This document shows, piece after piece, positions 28,412-37,000 of a DNA stretch of 64,000 nt. A program made the translations under genes and the position numbers. Numbering within the stretch: position 1 is the stretch's first letter; every line of letters begins with the position of its first letter. Origin of the DNA: Bordetella sp. 02P26C-1 (GTDB taxonomy: Bacteria; Pseudomonadota; Gammaproteobacteria; Burkholderiales; Burkholderiaceae_B). The stretch is taken from positions 186,001-250,000 of the forward strand of contig NZ_WSJB01000018.1 of assembly GCF_009763255.1 (NCBI RefSeq), in the 5' to 3' direction. The notes beneath the pieces are model-generated. The model saw nothing but the letters and a program-made list of their open reading frames with translations. It was not told the DNA's origin and ran no database searches.

Positions 28412-30676
28412 ATGATCTTTCAGTCTCCCCTTGAACACCATATCGAAAATGTCTTGATGTTCTGCCATAAGGCGGGGCTGCAGGCCAAGCAGATTTCCGA
28501 CGCCTCGACGCTATGGGTCAACTATGCCCGTGCTCTCGAGAATCTGCAGGGCCGCAAAATCGATGGTCAATATCAGGCGGTCAACCTCATCGTCGGCCCA
28601 CACGAAGCCTCGGCTTTCTGCAGGATGTTGTCCTCCGATGCGCTTTCGTTGCTCGACGATAGGAACCAGGATCAGGTCATCAGTCAAACGTGCGATCCCC
28701 ATGCGCGAGAGAAAGCCGATCTGCTCCTTGCCGCGATGGAATGTCTGGGGGCGCTTTCGCGTCAGCACAAGCACCTGTTCGATCTACTGATCACCGATAT
28801 TTTTCTGATGCCGTCGCAAGAGGCGCGAGGTGGCAGCACCTCATCGGCCATTGGTGTGATCTGGGCCAATCCGAAGACCAGCTACCGAGTACCCGATATC
28901 GTCGAGTTCCTGGTCCATGAACTGACTCACCATGCGTTGTTTATCGATGAACATCGCTACGGACATTACGACTACTCAGTGATTCTCGACCAGGAAACCT
29001 GGGCACAATCCGCGTTGCTAAAAACCCCTCGACCGTTGGACAAGGTCATTCACAGCATTATCGTCGCTACCGAGATCATCCTGTTCCGCGAGCAGTGCCT
29101 GGGCCATCCTGCGGCTCCTTTAGTGCATCCCCCAACGGCCAAGATCTGCGCGCAAGTCTCTCAATCCGTGGAGTCGGTAGAAAACCAAATCGCCGCGCTG
29201 TTGCGCCAAGGCGTGACACCCGTGTCTCCCCGCGTGCGCGACCTGCTTAACCAAGTGCGCGACATTGTGACTTCTGACAGAATAAAAAAATTTCTTCGGC
29301 GTAAGCCGCGCTCTATGAAACGCTCGACCTTTCAACCCCGAGCGCGGGTGTTCGCCAACCTGCCCGCCGTCGCCACGATCCTGCTCGTGATCGTGCACCA
29401 ATCGCTCGTTGCCTCGTCTGCCTACTTCTTGACGCAGACGATCAGCCGATATCAGCAGGATCAGCCGTATGCCACGCCTTTGGTCTTGTATTTCCTGTCG
29501 ATGATTCTGCCATTTGTTCCTGGGTGTGTATCGTTCATCACGACACAGCACTGGATCAACGCTGTGCACCGCAAGTTTTGCCTTTCCATGGCGCAGGCGG
29601 TCTACGGCAAGCTGGAGGCGTACCGCAGCCCCGACCGCAAGGCGGCGTTCGATTCAGCAATTTCGCGCAACGCGTTCTCGACCATCTCCTCCTACATATC
29701 ATTAGCGCACGACTTTCTTAGTCTTGCGCTTAACAGTCTGCTTAGCATCATTGTCATTGGCGTCATCCTCCCCGCAGAAATCGCGCTGGGCTATGTGATC
29801 AGCCTGGTGCTTAGCGGAGGGCTGGTGGCATGCCTCTCCCGGCTCGTCAAACCTTTGTCCATCGACGTTGAACAGCGTTATTCAAACTATGGCGGCACCC
29901 TGCACAAAGCGTGGGACAACATGGTGCTAGGCAACAGCTACAACAGCCGCCTGTGGCGCAAGGAGTTCGACGCCAACAGCAATGCCTACTACGCCGCGAC
30001 GCAGCGCTTGTCGGTCTATAAACAGCTCGGAAATATTGCCATTGCGTTTGCCTCCTTGATCCCGACGGCGTACCTCGTGTACGAGCTACTAGTACGCCAG
30101 GGCCCCGAGGCAGGCATTATCGCCGCCATCATTGTTAACCTCACACGTATCTTCCACATCCTGAATTCTTTGAGTGCTCTGGTCTATGAGTGGGTCGAAT
30201 GGACCTCGGCCACGGCGCGTCTAAGATACCTGTTCGGTTTTCTCAGCCCCATATCTCACGACGGTCTTCCTCGCGCGCCGATTGGCACGATGACCATCAA
30301 CGACGAGCCCGTCACCGACTACCAGACCGTTTGCGACGCACTAAGCGAACGTCGTTGCGGCCGTTTGACCATACGCGGTGACAATGGCGCGGGGAAGTCC
30401 ACGCTGCTGCTGGCGATCAAGCAGGCCTTTCCAGAGCAGACGTACCTGCTGCCAGCGGCTTATACACAACTCTGTTGGGAAGCCACGCATAGCAATCTAT
30501 CCACCGGTCAACGCGCCCGCGCGCTGATCGAAGAACTGCTAACGCAAGACGCGGGGATTCAGTATCTGCTACTGGATGAATGGGATGCGAACCTCGACCA
30601 GGAAAACCGCCGCCTGATCGATCAGATGTTGAAAGTAATTAGTAAAGAGAGGGTGGTCGTGGAGGTCAGGCACTAG
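28412..30676 (+). CDS. Fused HExxH-domain / ABC exporter protein
   Basis: This 754-residue protein joins two functions. Residues 1-300 hold an HExxH domain with the motif V-HELTHH (His169, Glu170, His173), a downstream Glu in VATEIILFRE (Glu221) as a possible third ligand, and Asp/Glu in FIDEH. HExxH domains of RiPP clusters include alpha-ketoglutarate-dependent peptide hydroxylases and metallopeptidases. Residues about 315-585 carry six probable membrane helices. Residues 650-754 form an ATP-binding domain with Walker A GDNGAGKST (656-664), signature LSTGQ (696-700), Walker B YLLLDE (718-723) and a closing His754. Walker A and signature are only about 35 residues apart, much less than usual. 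It follows the 59-residue peptide gene. The enzymatic chemistry is inferred. Confidence 0.85.
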   Translation: MIFQSPLEHHIENVLMFCHKAGLQAKQISDASTLWVNYARALENLQGRKIDGQYQAVNLIVGPHEASAFCRMLSSDALSLLDDRNQDQVISQTCDPHAREKADLLLAAMECLGALSRQHKHLFDLLITDIFLMPSQEARGGSTSSAIGVIWANPKTSYRVPDIVEFLVHELTHHALFIDEHRYGHYDYSVILDQETWAQSALLKTPRPLDKVIHSIIVATEIILFREQCLGHPAAPLVHPPTAKICAQVSQSVESVENQIAALLRQGVTPVSPRVRDLLNQVRDIVTSDRIKKFLRRKPRSMKRSTFQPRARVFANLPAVATILLVIVHQSLVASSAYFLTQTISRYQQDQPYATPLVLYFLSMILPFVPGCVSFITTQHWINAVHRKFCLSMAQAVYGKLEAYRSPDRKAAFDSAISRNAFSTISSYISLAHDFLSLALNSLLSIIVIGVILPAEIALGYVISLVLSGGLVACLSRLVKPLSIDVEQRYSNYGGTLHKAWDNMVLGNSYNSRLWRKEFDANSNAYYAATQRLSVYKQLGNIAIAFASLIPTAYLVYELLVRQGPEAGIIAAIIVNLTRIFHILNSLSALVYEWVEWTSATARLRYLFGFLSPISHDGLPRAPIGTMTINDEPVTDYQTVCDALSERRCGRLTIRGDNGAGKSTLLLAIKQAFPEQTYLLPAAYTQLCWEATHSNLSTGQRARALIEELLTQDAGIQYLLLDEWDANLDQENRRLIDQMLKVISKERVVVEVRH

Positions 30677-30700
30677 GCTTGGGCTGTGCGGCTGCAACAT

Positions 30701-30916
30701 TCAATCAACGCTATCTCGCGAGCGCGGAAGGCCAGTAGGCGCCACTTCGTGCTTGTCGAAGTAAAGCACGCGGCTTTCAGCATGGACCAATATGGCATAG
30801 CCGTTTATAACGCCATCCTCTTCAGTGACACCCACCACTGATCCTTTCATGCCTCTATAGGGCGAAGTGGTGCCAATCTCCACCTCTTGGAAAAAGCCTA
30901 GACGTTCGTTTTTCAT
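30701..30916 (-). CDS. Imm31-like orphan immunity protein
   Basis: This 71-residue protein resembles the Imm31 family of polymorphic-toxin immunity proteins. The shared features are a small beta-rich fold, G-x-x-G-x-V-x-G near residues 22-30, EEDGVINGYAILV near residues 32-44, and FDKHEVAPTGLP near residues 53-64. The ATG at 30916 has an AGAGGA box about 8 bases upstream. It is the last member of the orphan module series below cdiA, with a degenerate toxin-like frame and a cdiA remnant upstream. The toxin it would neutralise is not intact here. Confidence 0.6.
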   Translation of the reverse strand: MKNERLGFFQEVEIGTTSPYRGMKGSVVGVTEEDGVINGYAILVHAESRVLYFDKHEVAPTGLPRSRDSVD

Positions 30917-30995
30917 CTCTGCGACTTCCTCTGCTCAACGATAGAATTTGGGGGGTGCTTCTTCGGGCAGCACCACACCGAATTAGGTTCCAACT

Positions 30996-31178
30996 TTACC
31001 TTTGGGTGCGGAGCGCAGAAGCGACGGAGCGGAATGAGTCGATCAAATCAGACTTAACGAATCGCGTATCTTGACTCGCGAGGGACTGTTCCTCTCCGGG
31101 GTCCATCTGGCTGGCCCGGTCCAAAGGCATTTGCCCTCTGCCGATCCCCTGGCCTTTCCGATCAGATTGCGTTCGCAT
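30996..31178 (-). pseudogene. Possible toxin-domain fragment upstream of the Imm31-like gene
   Basis: A 60-codon frame lies between a cdiA remnant and the Imm31-like gene, where a CdiA C-terminal toxin would be expected. Its product is basic and Gln/Ser-rich (MRTQSDRKGQGIGRG at the start) and has no motif I recognise. It has no convincing ribosome binding site. The toxin reading is a position-based guess. Confidence 0.25.
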
Positions 31179-31202
31179 TTGCCGGAGCCCGTGCCGGAGC
31201 GG

Positions 31203-31555
31203 CCTGTATGATTGGGCGGAGTGAATTCAACGTATCGGACGTGTCCCGCTTGAGCTATGCGATCGCCTCCGTCGCAGTCGTGCTGCTTAATTCCGGCCGC
31301 GTGGCTTCATGGCGCATAAAAATCTCGCCTGCGCTGATAGCGCTATAGGTGAGGAAGCTGTTGCTGCCGCTTGCAGCAGTGACCATGGGCATACCCATGC
31401 CGAGGCCGCCGGGATCGTGGGCCGGGCGTGCCAGCTTCGGTGGTCTGTCCGGTGGAGCAACCGATTCCAATACTGCGACCGCTGCATTTGCTGTTTGATT
31501 GAAATTCGACAGCATTGCGAGCGGCTTACCGCAGGAAGTCGCCTTCGCTAAGCCC
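31203..31555 (-). pseudogene. cdiA 3' remnant, left of the IS element
   Basis: This stretch aligns on the same strand to the 3' part of the intact cdiA. 31203-31414 matches about 35430-35640, including the encoded GGLGMGMPMV and TYSAISAG segments. 31430-31555 then matches about 36278-36390. About 640 bases are missing between them. An 86-codon open frame (31255-31515) survives, but no start signals fit. It is a leftover of a displaced or duplicated cdiA end. Confidence 0.8.
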
Positions 31556-31600
31556 TCCGCAACGCTCTTGACAATCGTATAGTGCGACGTGTCGTCTCGA

Positions 31601-31624
31601 TGACCTGCTCCCCGTGATTAGTAC
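31601..31624 (+). repeat. Left terminal inverted repeat of the IS element
   Basis: This 24-base end matches the reverse complement of 32775-32797 with a few mismatches and one gap. The shared parts are TGACCTGC, a CCCC block and TTAGTAC. Confidence 0.88.
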
Positions 31625-31660
31625 GAAATTGTTGTAGAGTCCGTTCATAAAGGAACGGCA

Positions 31661-31921
31661 ATGAAGAAGCGATTCACGGAAGAACAGATCATCGGCGTGC
31701 TCAAGGAGGCCGATGCAGGAGCAAAGCCCGCGGAACTGTGTCGCAAGCACGGTATCTCCGAGGCAACGTACTACAACTGGAAGGCGAAGTTCGGTGGCAT
31801 GACGGTGTCGGACGCTCAGCGGCTCAAGGAGCTGGAGCAGGAGAACAATAGGCTCAAGAAGCTGTTGGCCGAGTCGATGCTGGACAAGGCGGCGCTTCAG
31901 GATCTGCTAAGCCGAAAGTAG
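31661..31921 (+). CDS. IS3-family transposase OrfA
   Basis: This is the DNA-binding subunit of the transposase, 86 residues long. A helix-turn-helix covers about residues 5-45 (FTEEQIIGVLKEADAG and LCRKHGISEATYYNWKAKFGG). A leucine-zipper-like stretch follows at residues 55-80 (LKELEQENNRLKKLLAESML). It reads into orfB by a -1 ribosomal shift near its end, around the A-run at 31913-31919, giving the full transposase. The product resembles OrfA of the IS407 group. Confidence 0.94.
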   Translation: MKKRFTEEQIIGVLKEADAGAKPAELCRKHGISEATYYNWKAKFGGMTVSDAQRLKELEQENNRLKKLLAESMLDKAALQDLLSRK

Positions 31922-31956
31922 TCAGCCCGCAGGCCAAGCGCGAGGCGGTCAGGACA

Positions 31957-32781
31957 TTGATGGCCGAGCGCGGCATGGGTGTTACCCGGGCCTGCGGGCT
32001 GGTAGGAATTTCGCGTTCGTTGTTTGCCTACGAGAGCACGCGCACAGGCGATGCTGAGCTGACCGAGCGCATGAAAGAGATGGCAGTGGTCAAACGACGC
32101 TACGGCTATCGAAGGATCCATGTGCTCTTACGTCGCGAAGGCTGGCAAGCAAATCACAAGCGTGTCTGGCGGCTGTACAGCTTGGCAGGGTTGAGCGTGC
32201 GCAAACGCAGGCGTAAGCGCATCGCGGCGACTGAGCGCGTAGTTCGCCCAGCGGCAACTGCGCCGAATCAAAGTTGGTCAATGGACTTTGTGGCCGACGG
32301 ACTGGCCTATGGTCGCCGGTTCCGTTGTTTGAACATCGTCGATGACTACACTCGCGAATGCCTGGCCATCGAGGTCGATACGTCGTTGCCGGGAGTGCGT
32401 GTTGCCAAGGTGCTGCAACGGCTGGCTGAAATGCGTGGCCTGCCGCGTTCTATTACCGTGGACAATGGGCCGGAGTTTGCCGGAAGAGCCTTGGATGCCT
32501 GGGCTTACCAAGCCGGCGTAAAGCTGTCGTTTATTCGGCCGGGCAAGCCTGTGGAGAACGCTTATATCGAAAGTTTCAACGGCAAGTTCCGCGACGAATG
32601 CCTTAACGAGCATTGGTTCTTGTCCCTGCGACAGGCCAAGGACTTGATCGAGAACTGGCGGGTCGAGTACAACACCGATCGGCCCCACAGTGCGCTCGGA
32701 TACTTAACCCCGGCGCAATTCGTGCAGGCTCATCAGAAAGAAGGTTTTTTACCCCTGGACTCTATGTCGGTGCCGTACTAA
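31957..32781 (+). CDS. IS3-family transposase OrfB (DDE integrase domain)
   Basis: This is the catalytic part of the IS3 transposase. The 274-residue frame starts at the first ATG, but the protein is normally made as an OrfA-OrfB fusion by -1 frameshifting. An HTH_21-type segment precedes the rve integrase core. The DDE residues lie in SMDFVAD (Asp), TVDNGPEF (Asp) and YIESFNGKFRDE (Glu). No stop or frameshift interrupts it, so the element is potentially active. Confidence 0.95.
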   Translation: MMAERGMGVTRACGLVGISRSLFAYESTRTGDAELTERMKEMAVVKRRYGYRRIHVLLRREGWQANHKRVWRLYSLAGLSVRKRRRKRIAATERVVRPAATAPNQSWSMDFVADGLAYGRRFRCLNIVDDYTRECLAIEVDTSLPGVRVAKVLQRLAEMRGLPRSITVDNGPEFAGRALDAWAYQAGVKLSFIRPGKPVENAYIESFNGKFRDECLNEHWFLSLRQAKDLIENWRVEYNTDRPHSALGYLTPAQFVQAHQKEGFLPLDSMSVPY

Positions 32782-32797
32782 ATCCGGGGGCAGGTCA
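32775..32797 (-). repeat. Right terminal inverted repeat of the IS element
   Basis: This 23-base end is the inverted counterpart of 31601-31624. The cdiA-related sequence resumes at the very next base, 32798. Confidence 0.88.
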
Positions 32798-32879
32798 CAA
32801 GCTCTCTATCCGGAAGTCGCCACCGATGTTGGCCACGATCTGTTCGGCATGACCGGTAGCGCCGCGCAGGGTGGTGTCT
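32798..32879 (-). pseudogene. cdiA remnant, right of the IS element
   Basis: About 82 bases match the intact cdiA at 36081-36162 with only a few mismatches. The match begins exactly at the IS border. In cdiA this segment lies between the two parts matched left of the IS, so the remnants are out of order relative to cdiA. It shows rearrangement and not simple IS insertion. Confidence 0.8.
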
Positions 32880-33017
32880 CAGCTAAAAGGGAATCGAACC
32901 GCGTGGTGTTCCGTGTTTCCCGATTCGGGGTTCAGCATACGGTGTAAGCCCCCTTCATACAGATACGGAAATTACTAGCGCAGTGTGTCCACGCCCTTGC
33001 AGAGCAACTGAATGGGG

Positions 33018-33383
33018 TCATTCCAAGAACAGCTCGATGTCATCAAGTGCGTCTGCTACTCGACCGGAAATAGCATCATCATCTAAACAACCACGCAGAG
33101 CTCTAAGGCCCTTGTCTTTATCTAGCTTGTGGCGAATCCGTGCGATATGGCCAAGGCACGTCGCGGCCAGACCGCTAACATCTGGGCTACCGTGACTGAG
33201 AAGTTCCGAGCGCTTGTCCTGGGCTAGTCTCCAGTTCGCCTCATAAAAAGCAAGGGCCACCAAGGCATCGCAAATACAAACTTCGTCACCACTCGCGATG
33301 TGGGTTCCCTGAACACTTGCGTTAGAGCCTGTACTCGGCGGCTTGTACGTTACCTGCCAGCACAATGCAGCTGCTGTTCTCAT
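33018..33383 (-). CDS. HEAT-like orphan CDI immunity protein
   Basis: This 121-residue frame resembles immunity proteins found beside cdiA and rhs toxin genes. Recognisable segments are CDALVALAFYEANWRLAQDK (about residues 38-57), GLAATCLGHIARIRHKLD (about residues 71-88) and SGRVADALDDIELF at the C-terminus. The first 25 residues are unlike the family, and the ATG at 33383 has no good ribosome binding site, so the 5' end may be recombined. It follows cdiI on the same strand, in the position of an orphan module whose toxin is lost. Confidence 0.55.
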   Translation of the reverse strand: MRTAAALCWQVTYKPPSTGSNASVQGTHIASGDEVCICDALVALAFYEANWRLAQDKRSELLSHGSPDVSGLAATCLGHIARIRHKLDKDKGLRALRGCLDDDAISGRVADALDDIELFLE

Positions 33384-33436
33384 TCCCGAATGGCCCCAAC
33401 ATTCACGATCATTTGTCTTACAAAAGCACGACCGTA

Positions 33437-33548
33437 TTAGCTTCTAGCAAGTCGGTTCATCGTTGCATCGAGCGGTCGCAGGCTTGCATCCCAAAATACA
33501 TCTAAAGGCATAAGCTCGGAGCAATACCAAGCCCAGGCCTTTTAGCTT
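33437..33548 (-). pseudogene. Short coding relic between two immunity genes
   Basis: About 36 codons after an in-frame stop encode a tail with SELMPLDVFWDASLRPLDA and NRLARS before a TAA. It may be the C-terminal scrap of a displaced toxin or immunity gene in the orphan region. There is no start codon with a ribosome binding site, and I do not recognise a family. Confidence 0.35.
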
Positions 33549-33570
33549 CTTACCGCCCAACTGCTAGAAG

Positions 33571-34077
33571 TCAGTCCATCTCTAGAACGGGTTTAATCCA
33601 TAGTGCTGTAACCCTCTTTTCACTGAAAGATAACAGTGCATCCGTCGAGAATTGAATGAGGTGTACGTTTTCGCCTATCGCGGGATCTCCAATACATATC
33701 CAGCCCGACACCTCATCTTTGAACATTCTCCAAAGGCGCGAGCCAGGGAATTCTAATGCCACTCCGGCAATTAGCCCCTCCCCGCATGAACCGACGTATA
33801 TAGCCCCCGCATCAATCTGCTTCATCGGCAGGCTCTTCAATTCACAGTTCATTAATGGACAGTATCCCCAAGGGTAAAGCAACCGCCCGGTTTCCACGCC
33901 AACTTCAATTTGGAGGGTACCCAGCGACAAAGAACAGCATCCTCTATTCCCAGCCATCAATGCTATTTCGTCACGTGCACAATCTACAAAATCTATCGCA
34001 TACTCCGCTGCCCTGTAGACCAATCGACCAGAGAGAGGTCGCTTGGTCAAGTCGCACGTAAAACTAGCATTACTCAT
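33571..34077 (-). CDS. cdiI: Candidate CDI immunity protein CdiI
   Basis: This 168-residue protein is encoded directly after cdiA: its ATG is two bases past the cdiA stop. That is where cognate CdiI genes sit, so it most likely neutralises the toxin at the end of this CdiA. The sequence is not one I recognise. It is Cys-containing and mixed alpha/beta in look, with the segments YPWGYCPLMNCEL near residues 68-80 and GSCGEGLIAGVALEFP near residues 96-111. There is no signal peptide, as expected for a cytoplasmic immunity protein. The assignment rests on position. Confidence 0.7.
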   Translation of the reverse strand: MSNASFTCDLTKRPLSGRLVYRAAEYAIDFVDCARDEIALMAGNRGCCSLSLGTLQIEVGVETGRLLYPWGYCPLMNCELKSLPMKQIDAGAIYVGSCGEGLIAGVALEFPGSRLWRMFKDEVSGWICIGDPAIGENVHLIQFSTDALLSFSEKRVTALWIKPVLEMD

Positions 34078-34079
34078 GG

Positions 34080-37000
34080 TTACTGGCCGCTCTTGAACAG
34101 GAAATGCAATACTGTATTCGTATTCGTATCCACTACCAATTCATATGTACCCTTGCTCCCGTTCATAGTCCCTTCAACATCCCATCGTAGAGCGCCCGGA
34201 ACGCCTCGTGGATCCGTGGATGGCGGCTTAGCATCGATAATCTCTTGCATCAAGGCTCGAGAATCACCATATGGACGTGCCCGGTCTCCGGCCTTATTTA
34301 GATCATTCAGGTGATTCTCAACAGTTCTGGTCAGCTTGAGTTCGCTAGCATTTATCCTTGCATGCTTCGCGATCCCCTTAGGACTCCCGACCTTCGAAAC
34401 ATCAAGCACTTTATCTGCTTTAGCATACTGCTGAATCGCTTGAGTACCCTTCTTCATGATGCCACCCACCACCGGCACCACGCCAATAGACGCTAGAAAG
34501 CGATTCGCCTCATCTCCGGTCGCCGTCAGCCCCGTCACGAGCTCGTACATCGCGCTAGCACTGGAAACCACAGGCGCGATATCCAGCACGGCCTGCGCGA
34601 GCATGTCGGCTTTTTCCTTGGACATTGCCGGGTAATGCCTGAGCATCAGGACGGTTTCGTAGGCTGCTGCCGCCCGGTCGGCGCGGGCGAACTCAGCTTG
34701 TAGGCAAGCGTTGTCGCTTGCGCAAGACTCGAGTGCTATGCGGGTCACCTCGGCTTTCAGGCGTGCGACTTTGTCGCGGTGCCGGTAAAGACTGTTGTTC
34801 TCGACTTCGATGCGTGCGGCTAACTCGGCAGGCACGGCGGCGGCCGGGTCGATCGCTGCGGCGACACCGGCCACGACGCTGCTGACCAGGTTTGCACGGG
34901 CTTGGGCTTCTTCAGGCGACCGCGGCTGAGTTTTGTCTTGCTCCAGTCTGGCTACGAGACTGTTGAGAACTACCCCGGCAAATGCGCCGGCTCCTCCCGC
35001 GCCACAAGAGGCGCCTTGCGCAGCGGCACCCGCGCACCCCAAAACGGCATGTAATGCCGCATGGCCTACGGAGCCTTCGCCACCCAAGTGATGACTGAGT
35101 TCTTTTATTTCGGCAGCACCCAAGGCCTGCAGATAGTTCACGGCGGCGGCCTGTACGAATTGGCCGGTTCCCCCCATGACGTTGCCACTAGCGGCGCCGA
35201 GGATGATAGGCGCCCATCGACTGTGCGTACCTTGCGCCCCCCATTTCGTTTCCAGATCGGCGTATTGCTGAGCAGCCTGAGCACGCTCGGCGTACGACAG
35301 CGAGGGATCGTCGGAGCGAGACTTCGCGTTTTCGATCTCCTTCGCCCGATTCTCCAAAAACTGCCCCACCTGCCGGCTCGCCTCTTGTGCGATCTCGAAC
35401 CCGGCTTCGATCTTCTCCTTGTCGAAGATAGGCCTGAGCGTATTTAACGTATCGGACGTATCCCGATTCAGCGACGCGATGGTCTCCGTCGCGGTCATGC
35501 CGGTCAGGTCCTGCTGCGCGGCTTCATTGCGGATAAAGATGTCACCTGCGCTGATAGCGCTATAGGTAATGGAGCTGCTGCTGCCGCTGGCGGCAGCGAC
35601 CATGGGCATACCCATGCCGAGGCCGCCGGCACCGGTGGAGGCGGACGTGCTTGATTCTTTGGTCGTACCGCCAGCGACTTGGCCGTCTTTCGTGGTGCCC
35701 AGGCCAGAATCCTTGGACTTCCCGCCACCAAACCCCACGCCACCACTGACCGACACCTGATGTGCGCTGTAGCGCGCGGTGTTCTTGATATCTTCGGTGA
35801 CTAGCGTACCGGTGCCGAGTTTGTTTAACTTATCCGCGATTGCCGCGTCGCTGCTGGCGATCACGCCGCCGATAAGACGCGTGTTGTTCTTAACGTCGAT
35901 CTGAAAGCCACCATCGCCCGCCCACAGGCCGCTTTGCTCGGTGACGGATTCGAAGTCGCTCTTCATCCGGCCCACGCCGAACCCGCCCGCGATGCTGTTG
36001 CCGACGCAGGATGGCGGAAGACACAGGCTTATCTCGATGTCGCCGTTACGTGTCTTGGATGCGTAGCGGCTCTTGTCTTGCAAGCTCTCTATCCGCAAGT
36101 CGCCGCCGATGTTGGCCACGATCTGTTCGGCATGGCCGGTAGCGCCGCGCAGGGCGGTATCGCCACCGGACTGCAGGCGTAGGGTCTCGCCTGCTGTGAC
36201 GTGGCTATGGGTCCAGGTTTCTTCCTTACCATGCTCTGTGCCGCGCGCTATCGAGGCACCCAACTCGAGGGTAAGGCCGGTGGTCTGGCCTGTGGAGTAA
36301 CCGATACCAATACTGCCGCCGCTGTCCTTGCTACTCGACTGAAACTCAGCGGCGTTGCGGGCCGCTTGTAGCAATAGATCGCCTTCGGCCATCAGCGATA
36401 CGTTACGGCCGGCCAAAAGCGTGGAACCAATGATGCTGATGTCGGAGCGTGGACCGGCGCCTTCGGCCATGAGATTGACATCGCGACCGGCTGCCATGGC
36501 CGAACCCACTGCGGAGGTCGCCGCGCTGTCGTACCGACTGCTGCTTTTGTTAGACCCGAGACTTAGCTTGACGCTGACGCCGCCGACTTTGGCTATGTCA
36601 GATGCGTTTTCTGCACTGGCTGCCTCTTTGACGGCGTCGTAGGCGTTGGCTGCGGCCAACGCGGTGGTGCCTGCGGCGAGGCCCTGCATGACAGGGTTTT
36701 CTGTCCTGCTGGCGGCGTCGGCCATGCGCGCGCCGGTCTGCATGGCACTGACGACGGGATTGCTGGCCGTCAGGGTCAGACCAGATTGCCGCAGTTCGTG
36801 GCGCTCGCGATCCAGCGCGCTTTCCTGGGCCGCGCCGATATGGATGTGCTGGGCGTTCAGATTGATATCACCGCGTGGCGCGATAATGCGGCCGGCGGTG
36901 ACGTTGACGTCGCGACCGGCATGGATGTGCACATCGCCTTCAACGCTGCCAAGGGTGCCAGCCGTGTGATAGACCTCTTGGCTGTCCACCGAATCAGTCT

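Larger units (their letters stand above)
31601..32797 (+). mobile_element. Intact IS3-family element (IS407-like group)
   Basis: This element is about 1,197 bases long with imperfect terminal inverted repeats at 31601-31624 and 32775-32797, both starting TGACCTGC. It carries two overlapping transposase frames in the IS3 arrangement: orfA (31661-31921) and orfB (31957-32781), which is in the -1 frame relative to orfA. The DDE residues and orfA helix-turn-helix are intact. The flanking bases (TCGA at left, CAAG at right) do not form a target duplication. Both flanks are cdiA remnants. Confidence 0.93.
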
